DNA of 13,158 bases from BOG-908 sp964657885. Lineage in GTDB: Bacteria > Pseudomonadota > Alphaproteobacteria > Acetobacterales > Acetobacteraceae. The notes beneath the pieces were generated by a model that saw only the letters and a list, made by a program, of their open reading frames with translations, did not search any database and was not told the origin of the DNA. Position numbers and translations under genes: made by a program. The stretch is taken from NCBI GenBank assembly GCA_964657885.1, contig CAZZWO010000070.1, positions 1 through 13,158 of the forward strand, in the 5' to 3' direction. Below, piece after piece: positions 1 to 7,189 of this stretch; the first letter of the stretch is position 1, and the number at the start of each line of letters is the position of its first letter.

Positions 1-273
1 GAGGAAGCCGGCGAGCGGCCCGAACGCGTGCGCCACGTAGCCGTACACGCCGCCGCTCGTCGGCATGCGGCTGCCCGCCTCGGCGAGACAAACCACCACC
101 ATGCCCATCGCAGCCGCGCACAGCAGGTAGGCCATCGGCGCCAGCGTGCCGGCGGCATGCGCCATAGCGGCCGGCAGGGTGAAGATGCCGGCGCCCACGA
201 CGCCGTTGACGATGGCCGCGGCCAGCGGAAACAGGCCGATGCTGCGGCGAAGGCCATCGTCACGGGAGCTCAT
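1..273 (-). CDS. APC-family amino acid/polyamine-type permease, N-terminal fragment (cut by window edge)
   Basis: The first 91 residues of an integral inner-membrane transporter are present; the rest lies beyond the left edge. After a short charged N-terminus (MSSRDDGLRR) comes a first membrane helix at about residues 12-38. It holds the VVGAGIF motif typical of APC superfamily helix 1, where the helix unwinds to bind the substrate backbone. A second helix lies at about 45-66, followed by the family-typical SGGVYGYV...FGPLAGFL stretch leading to helix 3. The ATG at 271-273 gives the expected short N-terminus, but no strong Shine-Dalgarno precedes it. The gene begins 39 nt downstream of the P450 stop in the same direction, so it is probably the sixth gene of the operon and may import (or export) the pathway substrate. 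Family assignment is strong; substrate cannot be told from this fragment. Confidence 0.88.
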   Translation of the reverse strand, partial: MSSRDDGLRRSIGLFPLAAAIVNGVVGAGIFTLPAAMAHAAGTLAPMAYLLCAAAMGMVVVCLAEAGSRMPTSGGVYGYVAHAFGPLAGFL

Positions 274-312
274 GCAAGCAGGCTGCCGTGCGCCCCGCGC
301 CGGAGCAAGCGG

Positions 313-1599
313 CTATCGCAGCTTGTACCGGATCGGCAATGTCTTCGGGCCGCTGACGAAGTTGGACGCGGTCAGCTTCGGTTCGCCGTCGAACTCGATG
401 CTGTCGAGGCGGGGCAGCAACTCCTCGAACAGGATGCGCATCTCCATCTTCGCCATGTGCTGGCCGAGGCAGAGATGCGGGCCGTAGCCGAAGGCGAGAT
501 GACGGTTCGGCTCGCGATCGACACGGAACACCTCCGGATCGTCGAACACGTCCTCGTCGCGGTTGCCGGACAGGTAGCACAGCATCAGCCAGTCGCCCTT
601 CGCGATGCGCCGGCCGCGCAGCTCGGTGTCGGCGGTGGCGCTGCGCATGAAGTGCTTGACCGGCGTGGTCCAGCGCACCGCCTCCTCCACCAGGCCGGGG
701 ATCAGGCTCGTATCCGCCTTGACCTTCGCCAACTCGCCCTGGTGGTTGCACAGCGCCCAGATCGCGCCGGCGGTGCTGGACGACGTGGTGTCGTGCCCGG
801 CCGCTGCAATGATCGTGTAGTAGCTCATCGCCTCGAACTCGGACACCGGCTCGCCATCGACGATGCCGTTGGCGATGACGGTGGACACATCGTCGCGCGG
901 GTTGGCCCGACGGTCCGCCGTCACCTTGGCGAAATACGCCGAAAAATCCATGAACACTTCGAACAATTGCTGGGCCGCGACCGCCGGATCGGACAGGCCG
1001 CCGGCCGCGCGTGCCATGTCCGGATCCTGGTTGCCGAACAGCTCCTGCGTCAGCTTCAACATCCGCGGCTCGTCTTCCGGCGGCAGGCCGAGGATGAGCA
1101 TGATGACGCGGAGCGGGTACAACGCCGCGACATCGGTTGCAAAATCGCACGTGCCGCCACGCGCCGCCATGTCGTCCACCGCCTGGCGCGCCAGCACGCG
1201 GATTTGCGGCTCGAGTTTTTTCAGTTGCCCGGGCATGAACCAGCTTTGCGTGAGCTGCCGGTATTTCAGGTGGTCGGGGTCGTCCATGTGCACCAGCGTG
1301 CGGATCAGATGCGGGCCGCCGGTGAGTTCGCGCACCCGTGCCACGCCCTTGCGGTCCGCCAGGATGGTCTGCCGGTCGCCGTTATGGAACAGAACCTTGT
1401 CGCGGCCAACCTGCATGATGTCGGCATGCTTCGTCACCGCCCAGAACGGGTCGAAATTCTCCGTCTCGATGCGTGCAACGGGATCGTTGGCGCGCAGCCA
1501 GGCGAAGTTGCCGAGCAGCGTGTCGAGCTGCGCATAGGCGCGCGGGTCGGTGATGCTGCGCGCAATGTCGGGTGGGGCCGCCTGCAAAGTCGTGCTCAT
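313..1599 (-). CDS. Cytochrome P450, CYP108 (P450terp)-like
   Basis: A 428-residue soluble bacterial P450 monooxygenase that would insert one oxygen atom of O2 into a substrate using electrons from a ferredoxin. Visible motifs are the I-helix AGHDTTSS (267-274, acid/alcohol pair D270-T271), the K-helix ExxR (E306-R309, in EEAVRW), and the haem loop FGYGPHLCLG with the thiolate ligand C377. From memory, length, Cys position and phrases such as EEAVRWT.PVK.FMR and NRHL.FG.G closely match Pseudomonas alpha-terpineol hydroxylase P450terp (CYP108A1), so CYP108-like is my assignment. The substrate need not be terpineol. The ATG overlaps the TetR stop as ATGA and is preceded by AGGAG (1608-1612) at 8 nt, so translation is probably coupled. 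No ferredoxin or ferredoxin reductase gene is visible nearby. Confidence 0.93.
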   Translation of the reverse strand: MSTTLQAAPPDIARSITDPRAYAQLDTLLGNFAWLRANDPVARIETENFDPFWAVTKHADIMQVGRDKVLFHNGDRQTILADRKGVARVRELTGGPHLIRTLVHMDDPDHLKYRQLTQSWFMPGQLKKLEPQIRVLARQAVDDMAARGGTCDFATDVAALYPLRVIMLILGLPPEDEPRMLKLTQELFGNQDPDMARAAGGLSDPAVAAQQLFEVFMDFSAYFAKVTADRRANPRDDVSTVIANGIVDGEPVSEFEAMSYYTIIAAAGHDTTSSSTAGAIWALCNHQGELAKVKADTSLIPGLVEEAVRWTTPVKHFMRSATADTELRGRRIAKGDWLMLCYLSGNRDEDVFDDPEVFRVDREPNRHLAFGYGPHLCLGQHMAKMEMRILFEELLPRLDSIEFDGEPKLTASNFVSGPKTLPIRYKLR

Positions 1600-2240
1600 G
1601 GCAAGTTCTCCTGCTGCATCGGCGCCAGCGACGCCATCACCATGTCCTCGACGAAGCGCATGTAGCGGTCGCTGAACCCTGCATCCGGCGCCTCGCCGGT
1701 GCTGAGCCGCAGCACGCGCTCGCAATGCATGAACTGGTCGCACGCACCGACCGCGCTCAGGTAGAACAGCATCGGATCGACCATGCGGAACTGGCCCGTC
1801 TTTGCGCCTTCGGACAGGATGCGCTGCTGGCAATCCATCACCGGCTGCACGAGCAGGTCGTGAATTTCCCTGACCATGCCGGCATCGGAGCCCTTCAGCA
1901 TCGCGTGCAGCAGCCGGTTCAGGTAGGGCGACCGCCGATAGGCGCGCATGATCCCGCGCAGATGCAGCCGCATCTTCTCCGCGGCACTCACCTTCATCGC
2001 GAGCAGCGCCTGCATCTCCTGCAACGCACGCTCCGCGTCGCGCCTGAGCAGCGTACCCAGCAGCCCCGCTTTGCCGCCGAAATAATATTTGACCAGTGCC
2101 GCATTCAGGCCCGACTGCGCAGCGATCTCGGCCAACGAAATGTCGATCGTCTCGCGCGCGATGATCAACTTCGCAGCCGCGTCCAGCAGACGTTCGCGCG
2201 CGCCGGTTCCCTCTTGCGCACGGGTGACGGTTGCGCTCAC
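1596..2240 (-). CDS. TetR-family transcriptional regulator inside the catabolic operon
   Basis: A TetR/AcrR-type regulator of about 214 residues. The N-terminal DNA-binding domain spans about residues 12-60, with the helix-turn-helix at about 35-54 (ISLAEIAAQSGLN...VKYYFGGKAGLL) in the form typical of the family. The C-terminal 150 residues are helical and should bind a ligand, possibly a CoA thioester or pathway intermediate (inference). The GTG at 2238-2240 is chosen because it lies 10 nt after the SDR stop and leaves a normal-length N-terminal arm. An in-frame ATG at 2277-2279 would overlap the SDR gene and add 13 residues; neither has a strong Shine-Dalgarno. Its stop overlaps the P450 start (ATGA). 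A regulator as fourth gene of its presumed target operon implies autoregulation, probably at the palindrome upstream of the first gene. Confidence 0.87.
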   Translation of the reverse strand: MSATVTRAQEGTGARERLLDAAAKLIIARETIDISLAEIAAQSGLNAALVKYYFGGKAGLLGTLLRRDAERALQEMQALLAMKVSAAEKMRLHLRGIMRAYRRSPYLNRLLHAMLKGSDAGMVREIHDLLVQPVMDCQQRILSEGAKTGQFRMVDPMLFYLSAVGACDQFMHCERVLRLSTGEAPDAGFSDRYMRFVEDMVMASLAPMQQENLP

Positions 2241-2250
2241 GCCAGAAAGC

Positions 2251-3033
2251 TCATCGTGGCGCCATGCGGATGCCGCCATCCAGGCGCACGCACTCACCGT
2301 TGAAATAACCATTCTCGATCATCTGCAACGCGAGCTGTGCAAACTCCGGCGGCGCACCCAGCCGCTTCGGGAACGGCACCGACGCCGCCAGCGCCTCCTT
2401 CACGTTGTCGGGCGCACTTTGCAGCAGCGGCGTATCGAAGATGCCCGGCAGGATGGTGTTCACACGTATCCCGTCGCCCATCAGGTCGCGCGCGATCGGC
2501 AGCGTCATGCCGGCCACCGCGGCTTTCGATGCGGAGTAAGCCGCCTGGCCGATCTGTCCGTCTTCGGCCGCAACCGATGCGGTGTTGACGATCACCCCGC
2601 GCTCGCCGTCCTGCAGCGGATCGAGCGACAGCATGCCGGCGGCGGAACGCGCGATGCAGCGGAAGGTGCCGACCAGGTTGATCTGCACGATGCGATCGAA
2701 GCTGCTGGTGGGAAAATGCCTGATCTCGCCGGTCTTTTTGTCACGCGACGCGGTCTTGATGGCGACGCCGGTGCCGGCGCAGTTCACCAGCACACGCTCC
2801 TGTCCCATGGCCGCGCGGGCACGGGCGAAACCCGCCTCGACCTGTTCGTCCACCGTGACATCGACGCGGCAGAAGACGCCGCCGACCTCGCTTGCCAACG
2901 CTTCGCCCTGCGCCTCGTTGAAATCGAATATCGCAACTTTCGCGCCCCGTTGCGCCAACAACCGCACAGTTGCGGCGCCCAGCCCCGAAGCACCGCCGGT
3001 AACGATTGCAACAATGGTGTCATCGACGATCAT
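2251..3033 (-). CDS. SDR-family NAD-dependent dehydrogenase, 3-hydroxyacyl-CoA dehydrogenase type II-like
   Basis: A 260-residue classical short-chain dehydrogenase/reductase with a complete Rossmann fold. It has the glycine motif TGGASGLG (12-19) and an acidic residue at the end of strand 2 (D37 in AIFDFN), which favours NAD(H) over NADP(H). It also has NCAG (84-87) and the catalytic S153, Y166 and K170 (TASVAA; YSASK). The long insertion between NCAG and the next helix (TASRDKKTGEIRHFP, about 94-108) and the C-terminal FNGECVRLDGG resemble the HSD17B10/type-II 3-hydroxyacyl-CoA dehydrogenase branch. That would fit oxidation of a 3-hydroxyacyl-CoA after the dehydrogenases encoded upstream. 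The ATG at 3031-3033 has GGAAAG about 6-11 nt upstream. The gap from the upstream dehydrogenase gene is 27 nt. An alcohol dehydrogenase role on the P450 product is the main alternative. Confidence 0.9.
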   Translation of the reverse strand: MIVDDTIVAIVTGGASGLGAATVRLLAQRGAKVAIFDFNEAQGEALASEVGGVFCRVDVTVDEQVEAGFARARAAMGQERVLVNCAGTGVAIKTASRDKKTGEIRHFPTSSFDRIVQINLVGTFRCIARSAAGMLSLDPLQDGERGVIVNTASVAAEDGQIGQAAYSASKAAVAGMTLPIARDLMGDGIRVNTILPGIFDTPLLQSAPDNVKEALAASVPFPKRLGAPPEFAQLALQMIENGYFNGECVRLDGGIRMAPR

Positions 3034-3060
3034 GGATTTCTTTCCAGTGTGCAGCTCGGC

Positions 3061-4272
3061 TTAGGCGAGCGTGTTGAAGGCTGCTTCACGATCGACGCGA
3101 ATGTCGCCCGGCAGCCCAAGCACCCGCTCCGCGATGATGTTCTTCAGGATCTCGTCGGTACCCCCGGCGATGCGGCCGGCCGGCGAGTACAGCAACGCAT
3201 CCTGGAAGATGGCGCGCATCGGCGCCGTTTCGGGGTCGTTCACCATGCCCGCGCTGTCCATCAGGTCGAGCGCGAACATCGCGATCTCCTGAATCTTCAC
3301 CGCGCTCACCGCCTTGTAGATCGACGATTCTGGCCCCGGCATCTGCCCGCGCGACAAGGCCGTGAGCGTGCGCATCTTGGTGTATTCTAGGCCCTTGCTC
3401 TGCACATACCAGTCGGCAAGCTTGTCCCGCACCACGGCGTCACGGTGCGCCGGCTGCCCGTTCACCTGCAAACCCTTCGCCAGCTCCAGCAGATCGCCGA
3501 AATCCGGACCGGGCAACGAGCCGATCGCCAGGCGTTCGTGCATCAGCGTCGTCAGCGCCACCTTCCAGCCGTCGCCGGCATTACCGAGGCGCTGGGCATC
3601 GGGGATGCGGACGTCGGTGAAAAACACCTCGTTGAAATTGGACATACCGGAAATCTGCCGGATACGGCGCACCTCCACACCCGGCGAGCGCATGTCCAGA
3701 AAGAACATGGTCAAGCCTTTATGCTTCGGCACGGCCGGGTCCGATCGTGTCAGCAACAGGCCGTAATCGGAGAAGTGTGCGCCCGACGTCCAGATCTTCT
3801 GGCCGTTGATGATCCAATCATCGCCATCCCGCACCGCCCGCATGCGCAGGCCCGCCACGTCGGAACCGGCGGCGGGTTCCGAAAACAACTGGCACCAGAT
3901 TTCCTCGCCACGCAGCGCCGGCCCGACATAGCGGGCCGAAACCTCCGGCGCGGCATAGGCCATCAGCGTCGGGATGCACATGCCGAGGCCGATTTCGTAG
4001 ACATTCTCCGGCACGTCGTATTTCGCCTCTTCCTGGGCGTAGATGACGTGCTGCATCGGAGTGCCGCCGCGTCCGCCAAACCGGCGCGGCCACGTGATGC
4101 CGGCGAAGCCCGCCTCGGCTTTCTTCGCCTGCCAGGCGCGCGCACGGGCGACGTGCTCACCATCGGTAGGGCGCTCGGCGGCGTGGCCGGTCAGAGGCCG
4201 GGCATTGGCTTCCAGAAAAGCAGCGGCTTCGGCGCGGAACGCGGCCTCGTCCGGCGTGTCGGAAAAATCCAT
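3061..4272 (-). CDS. Acyl-CoA dehydrogenase, catalytic-type subunit of a paired (FadE heteromer-like) enzyme
   Basis: A 403-residue flavoprotein of the acyl-CoA dehydrogenase family, which makes a 2,3-enoyl-CoA and passes electrons to ETF. The FAD/substrate beta-domain is intact: QLFSEPAAGSDVAGL (128-142) and INGQKIWTSGAH (155-166). The catalytic-base position seen in MCAD (the Glu of YEGT) is glycine here (IAGGTDEI, about 368-375). A glutamate is instead present at E246 (LMHERLAIG), the position used by isovaleryl-CoA dehydrogenase and by the catalytic chain of mycobacterial alpha2-beta2 FadE enzymes such as ChsE4 (recalled). ATG 4270-4272 is fixed by GAGGAGAG (4278-4285), which overlaps the stop of the partner gene 11 nt upstream. 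This suggests coupled translation and a joint complex. The acyl substrate is not deducible. Confidence 0.93.
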   Translation of the reverse strand: MDFSDTPDEAAFRAEAAAFLEANARPLTGHAAERPTDGEHVARARAWQAKKAEAGFAGITWPRRFGGRGGTPMQHVIYAQEEAKYDVPENVYEIGLGMCIPTLMAYAAPEVSARYVGPALRGEEIWCQLFSEPAAGSDVAGLRMRAVRDGDDWIINGQKIWTSGAHFSDYGLLLTRSDPAVPKHKGLTMFFLDMRSPGVEVRRIRQISGMSNFNEVFFTDVRIPDAQRLGNAGDGWKVALTTLMHERLAIGSLPGPDFGDLLELAKGLQVNGQPAHRDAVVRDKLADWYVQSKGLEYTKMRTLTALSRGQMPGPESSIYKAVSAVKIQEIAMFALDLMDSAGMVNDPETAPMRAIFQDALLYSPAGRIAGGTDEILKNIIAERVLGLPGDIRVDREAAFNTLA

Positions 4273-4283
4273 GCGGTCTCTCC

Positions 4284-5390
4284 TCAGGCAGCGTTGCGGA
4301 GTTCGAGGGCGCCGATCAACCGGTCTTTCCAGAACGGCGCCGCACCCAGCGCCAGCGCCAGGTGCTTGGCCCGGCGATAGAACAGGTGGCAGTCGGACTC
4401 CCACGTGAAGCCCATGCCGCCATGCGTCTGCACGTTTTCCTGGCTGGCGAGCTGGAATGCGTGAGTAGCAGCAACGCGGGCGGCGGCAGCGGCTTCGGTC
4501 AGGTCGGGTGCGTTGGTGCCGAGCGCCCACGCGCCGTAATACGCGTTCGATCGTGCCAGTTCGATGGCGATGTAAACATCGGCCAGCTTGTGTTTGATCG
4601 CCTGGAACGACCCGATCTGCCGGCCGAAGGCGCGCCGTTCCAACGCATAGTCCCGCGCCATGTCGAGGCTCGCCTGCGCACCGCCAAGCTGTTCGAACGC
4701 CATCAGGATTGCCGCCCGGTCCAGCAGACTGGCGACCGCGGACCAGCCGCGCGCACCGGCCAGCCACTCGGCCGCAGCACCCTCGAACGTCAGCGAAGCG
4801 GCGTCGCGGCTCGGGTCGATGGTTTGCAAGCGCGTGCGCGACACGCCGGCCGAAGCCAGATCGACGACGCACAAGCCGACTTCCTCGCCGTCCCGGGCGG
4901 CGACGATGGCCAGTGTCGCGACGCCGCCATCCACCACCGGGGTTTTCACGCCGGTCAGCCCGGCGGCGGACAGCGATGCGCGAATGCTGTCGGGAGCGGG
5001 GGCGCCGAGGCCCTCCGCCAGGGCGAAGGCGCCGATGACCGATCCGTCGGCGAGGCCAGGCAGCCACCTGGCTTTCTGGGCAGCATCGCCGAACAGCAGC
5101 ACGGCCTGTGCCGCGATGCAGGCGGACGAGCCGAACGGGATCGCGGCCAGGCTGCGGCCGACTTCCTCGGCGAGAACGCACAGACCCTCATCACCGAGGC
5201 CGATGCCGCCGAACTCCTCGGGGATGGCTGCACCGAGCCAGCCCAGCCTGGCTACTTCACGCCACAATGCCGGATCGAAACCGCTGCCGTCCTCCAGCGC
5301 GCGACGCGCCGAGCCGGCGGCATGATCGCGCAGGAATGCCTGTGCTTGCGTGCGCACCTCTCCCAGCTCGGCCGAGAAGTCGAAGTTCAC
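4284..5390 (-). CDS. Acyl-CoA dehydrogenase, partner subunit of the paired enzyme
   Basis: A 368-residue acyl-CoA dehydrogenase homologue and first gene of the operon. The C-terminal FAD/dimer region is well conserved: RRAFGRQIGSFQAIKHKLAD (252-271) and QTHGGMGFTWESDCHLFYRRA (321-341; key residues H323, G324, W330, E331). The middle beta-domain is degenerate: the SEPxAGSD-type FAD/substrate loop is missing and replaced by LAEGLGAPAPDS (124-135). At the place of the partner's E246 there is D224 (LLDRAAI). This division (one chain with the base and intact loop, one chain with conserved C-terminal FAD contacts) is what is known for FadE26/27-type heterotetramers. The GTG at 5388-5390 is chosen because GGAGG lies just upstream and the protein then begins NFDFSAELGEV, a normal N-terminus. 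An upstream ATG at 5535-5537 would add 49 residues with no homology-like character and would run through the palindrome. Confidence 0.9.
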   Translation of the reverse strand: MNFDFSAELGEVRTQAQAFLRDHAAGSARRALEDGSGFDPALWREVARLGWLGAAIPEEFGGIGLGDEGLCVLAEEVGRSLAAIPFGSSACIAAQAVLLFGDAAQKARWLPGLADGSVIGAFALAEGLGAPAPDSIRASLSAAGLTGVKTPVVDGGVATLAIVAARDGEEVGLCVVDLASAGVSRTRLQTIDPSRDAASLTFEGAAAEWLAGARGWSAVASLLDRAAILMAFEQLGGAQASLDMARDYALERRAFGRQIGSFQAIKHKLADVYIAIELARSNAYYGAWALGTNAPDLTEAAAAARVAATHAFQLASQENVQTHGGMGFTWESDCHLFYRRAKHLALALGAAPFWKDRLIGALELRNAA

Positions 5391-5396
5391 GGCGTT

Positions 5397-5402
5397 CCTC
5401 CG
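5397..5402 (-). promoter_or_regulatory. Ribosome binding site deciding the GTG start of the first acyl-CoA dehydrogenase
   Basis: On the minus strand CGGAGG is followed 6 nt later by GTG and the NFDF N-terminus. No comparable site precedes the upstream in-frame ATG, so this site supports the GTG start. Confidence 0.7.
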
Positions 5403-5403
5403 T

Positions 5404-5423
5404 TTATCTAATCGACTAATTAA
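5404..5423. promoter_or_regulatory. AT-rich imperfect palindrome: candidate TetR operator/promoter of the catabolic operon
   Basis: TTATCTAATCGACTAATTAA is an imperfect 20-bp palindrome centred on TCGA, with 7 of 10 positions per arm symmetric. It also contains the direct repeat CTAAT-cga-CTAAT. It is strikingly AT-rich in an otherwise GC-rich window. It sits 1 nt upstream of the Shine-Dalgarno of the first operon gene. Size and symmetry suit a TetR dimer site, and the operon carries its own TetR gene. Minus-strand hexamers such as TAGATA and GATACA could serve as a -10, but no convincing -35 could be paired with them. The assignment is inferred. Confidence 0.4.
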
Positions 5424-5597
5424 ACCGTGTATCGTTCGTTGGCTAGGGTTTGAAGCGCCCAAAACGAAGCGCGCCGGCATCGCCGCCAGATCCGGTTCGG
5501 CCGCCCCGTTTGTGCAACAGAGTTCGCAGCCTTGCATCTGGAAGGCCGCGATGCCCGGATAGAAGTCTGAGCGCCGAGTGTAGAAACGTTTTAGGGT

Positions 5598-5622
5598 CCG
5601 GCGCGGTCCACACGCGGGCCGG
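5598..5622 (-). terminator. GC-rich hairpin directly after the lipid-transport operon (possible weak terminator)
   Basis: On the minus strand, 2 nt after the stop of the lipoprotein gene, CCGG-CC-CGCG and CGCGCCGG can form an 8-bp stem with a 2-nt bulge and a 7-nt loop. The following bases (ACCCTAAAACG) lack a U-run, so this is not a classic intrinsic terminator. It may be a 3'-end stabilising stem or act with Rho. The remainder of the 234-bp gap 5391-5624 shows no credible gene. Confidence 0.3.
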
Positions 5623-5624
5623 CG

Positions 5625-6224
5625 TCAGTCCGTCAAAGACGACCTGTTCGAGTCTTCGTGCACAGAAGCTGCAATCCTTGCAGCAAGCTGATCGACCACG
5701 CCCGCGATTGCCGCCACGCGTGCGGCATCGTCCGTGGTCGTCGAGGGCGGTCCGGTAAACGAGCCTCGGCCGTCTTGCCCATCGGCATCGGTGGCGCGGC
5801 GCAGGATCGTCCAGTGCGCGGCCAGCACGCAATGGCCGTCCGGCCAGGCATCCAACGCATCGACAGTCACCAGAACCTGCCCGGCGATCGGATCTGCCGG
5901 CGGGTTGAGCGTCAGCCGGCCGTTTCGCAATCGGCTGGTAAGGCCGGCCTGCAGCGCATGGGTAAACCCCTGCGACAGGCGTTCGCTCCAGCGTCCGGTG
6001 CGGCTGGCAACCACCTCGTGCGGGCCGGCCCGTACCAGGATGTCGGTGGTGTCCAGGTAGTCGGGCACCAGCACGGTTTGCAGCTGCACCGGCGGGCCGG
6101 CGGTGGCGGGCTGGTCATCCTCGGCCGCGGGCGCTGCGAGCACGAACAGGCGGGTGGCCGGGCCGGATGCGCAGGCGCCCAGCAGCAAACAACAGCCAAG
6201 TGCCGGAGGGAGCAGGCATTTCAT
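5625..6224 (-). CDS. PqiC-like outer-membrane lipoprotein of an MCE/Mla-type transporter (ABC-type transport auxiliary lipoprotein)
   Basis: A 199-residue lipoprotein. The first 18 residues are a signal peptide with hydrophobic core and lipobox LGAC (residues 15-18, lipidated C18), and no Asp follows at +2, so outer-membrane sorting is expected. The body contains LFVLAAPA, VQLQTVLVPDYLDTTDILVR and GRWSERLSQGFTHAL, which match the pattern of the PqiC/DUF330 family (beta strands, then 'pdyLdr..iv.r', then 'W.epL...~L'). Such lipoproteins sit under the outer membrane and cooperate with an MCE protein in moving lipids across the periplasm. The ATG overlaps the stop of the MCE gene as ATGA, so the two are probably translated together. 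It is the last gene of its operon. Family assignment is good; the lipid and transport direction are unknown. Confidence 0.85.
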   Translation of the reverse strand: MKCLLPPALGCCLLLGACASGPATRLFVLAAPAAEDDQPATAGPPVQLQTVLVPDYLDTTDILVRAGPHEVVASRTGRWSERLSQGFTHALQAGLTSRLRNGRLTLNPPADPIAGQVLVTVDALDAWPDGHCVLAAHWTILRRATDADGQDGRGSFTGPPSTTTDDAARVAAIAGVVDQLAARIAASVHEDSNRSSLTD

Positions 6225-7189
6225 TTCGATGCGTGCCCCAGGAGCGTACCGGCCGGGTTGCGCTGCAGGTCGCGCGTAAAACTCCGCAGTGAGCTCGCAC
6301 TGGCAGCCAGGTCGCGCAGGATGGCCTGCAGATTTGCCTGCTCCGGCGATCGCGCGGCAGTGACGGTGTTCAGCGAGGTGGTCAGCGTGTCGGCCTGCGC
6401 CAAAGCGGCGGCCGCGCGTGCGAGCACCACGTCCAGATGCGCACCGGCTCCGGCCAGTTCGCGGCTGCCCGCCAGGCTCAGGCGGTCCACGCCGGAGAGG
6501 GTCCTGCCGGTCTCGGCCTGCACGGCGCGGATGGCCGCCGTGGCAGCCTGCAAGGTGGTGCGCGCGTCCGCCGTGGCCAGCAGCAGGTTCTGCGTCAGCG
6601 GTCGGGTTTCGCTGCCCAGATCGTCCAGGATGCGCTGTAGGGCGGTCAGCACGCGCGATGCCTTGTCGGCCAGCGCCGGCAGGTCCAGCTCGGCCAGCTG
6701 GTCCTTCAGGTGCTGCATGTCCGAGGTGACGGCGGGGATTTCCAGCACGCCGCCGGCCGGCGGTTTCGGTGCCGGGCCGGAGCGGAAATCGAGATCGACC
6801 GCGAGCTGGCCGGTGACCAGGCTCTGTGCCACCAGTTGGGCGCGCAAGCCGGCCTGCACGGCGCGCCGCAGCTCGGCGTCCGCCGGTGCCGGCGTGCCGT
6901 CCGTCCAGGCAAGCTGCCCGGGAACGAGTTCGAGATAGACCGGGATCACCGCATGCAGATCGGACAGCTGTACGTGCACGCGCATGCTTTTCACCGTGCC
7001 GACTTTCACGCCGCGGAACGTCACCGGCGCGCCGACGGCCAGGCCGGCGACCGAACCGGGGAAATACGTGACCGCCGCAAGCGTCGGAGTGAACAGGTGC
7101 ATGCCGCCAAACACCAGGATGGCTGCGGCGCCCAACGCCAATCCGCCCAGCACGAATATGCCGACGGCCAGGGATTCGCGTTCAGCCAT
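6221..7189 (-). CDS. MlaD-like MCE-domain protein (periplasmic lipid-binding component)
   Basis: A 322-residue protein anchored in the inner membrane by a single N-terminal helix (about residues 7-29, GIFVLGGLALGAAAILVFGG). The MCE domain follows at about 38-120, with the hallmark FPGSVAGLAVGAPVTFRGVKVGTV (43-66; key residues G45, V47, G49, L50, G53, V56, G60 and G64). The remaining 190 residues are Ala/Leu-rich and predicted helical (heptad-like, LTTSLNTV... and LAASASSLRSF), as in the helical tails of MCE proteins that build a lipid channel. Known MlaD proteins form hexamers that carry lipids between inner-membrane permease and outer membrane. The start ATG 7187-7189 overlaps the ATPase gene by 8 nt, and the stop overlaps the lipoprotein start. 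With 322 residues it is longer than E. coli MlaD and closer to single-MCE proteins with long tails. Confidence 0.92.
   Translation of the reverse strand: MAERESLAVGIFVLGGLALGAAAILVFGGMHLFTPTLAAVTYFPGSVAGLAVGAPVTFRGVKVGTVKSMRVHVQLSDLHAVIPVYLELVPGQLAWTDGTPAPADAELRRAVQAGLRAQLVAQSLVTGQLAVDLDFRSGPAPKPPAGGVLEIPAVTSDMQHLKDQLAELDLPALADKASRVLTALQRILDDLGSETRPLTQNLLLATADARTTLQAATAAIRAVQAETGRTLSGVDRLSLAGSRELAGAGAHLDVVLARAAAALAQADTLTTSLNTVTAARSPEQANLQAILRDLAASASSLRSFTRDLQRNPAGTLLGHASK

Noticed and set aside
28..1665. Very long plus-strand open frame (545 codons) antisense to the P450 and permease genes.
   Set aside because: Its product is low-complexity His/Arg/Ala-rich, and it is the GC-rich mirror of genes with full motif sets on the other strand.
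2089..3390. Long plus-strand open frame (433 codons) antisense to the TetR, SDR and dehydrogenase genes.
   Set aside because: It covers three real genes on the other strand and shows no domain; typical shadow frame of GC-rich codon use.
5450..5758. Plus-strand open frame of 102 codons across the gap and the lipoprotein gene end.
   Set aside because: Arg/Pro/Ser-rich with no domain, antisense to the lipoprotein 3' end, and no ribosome binding site.
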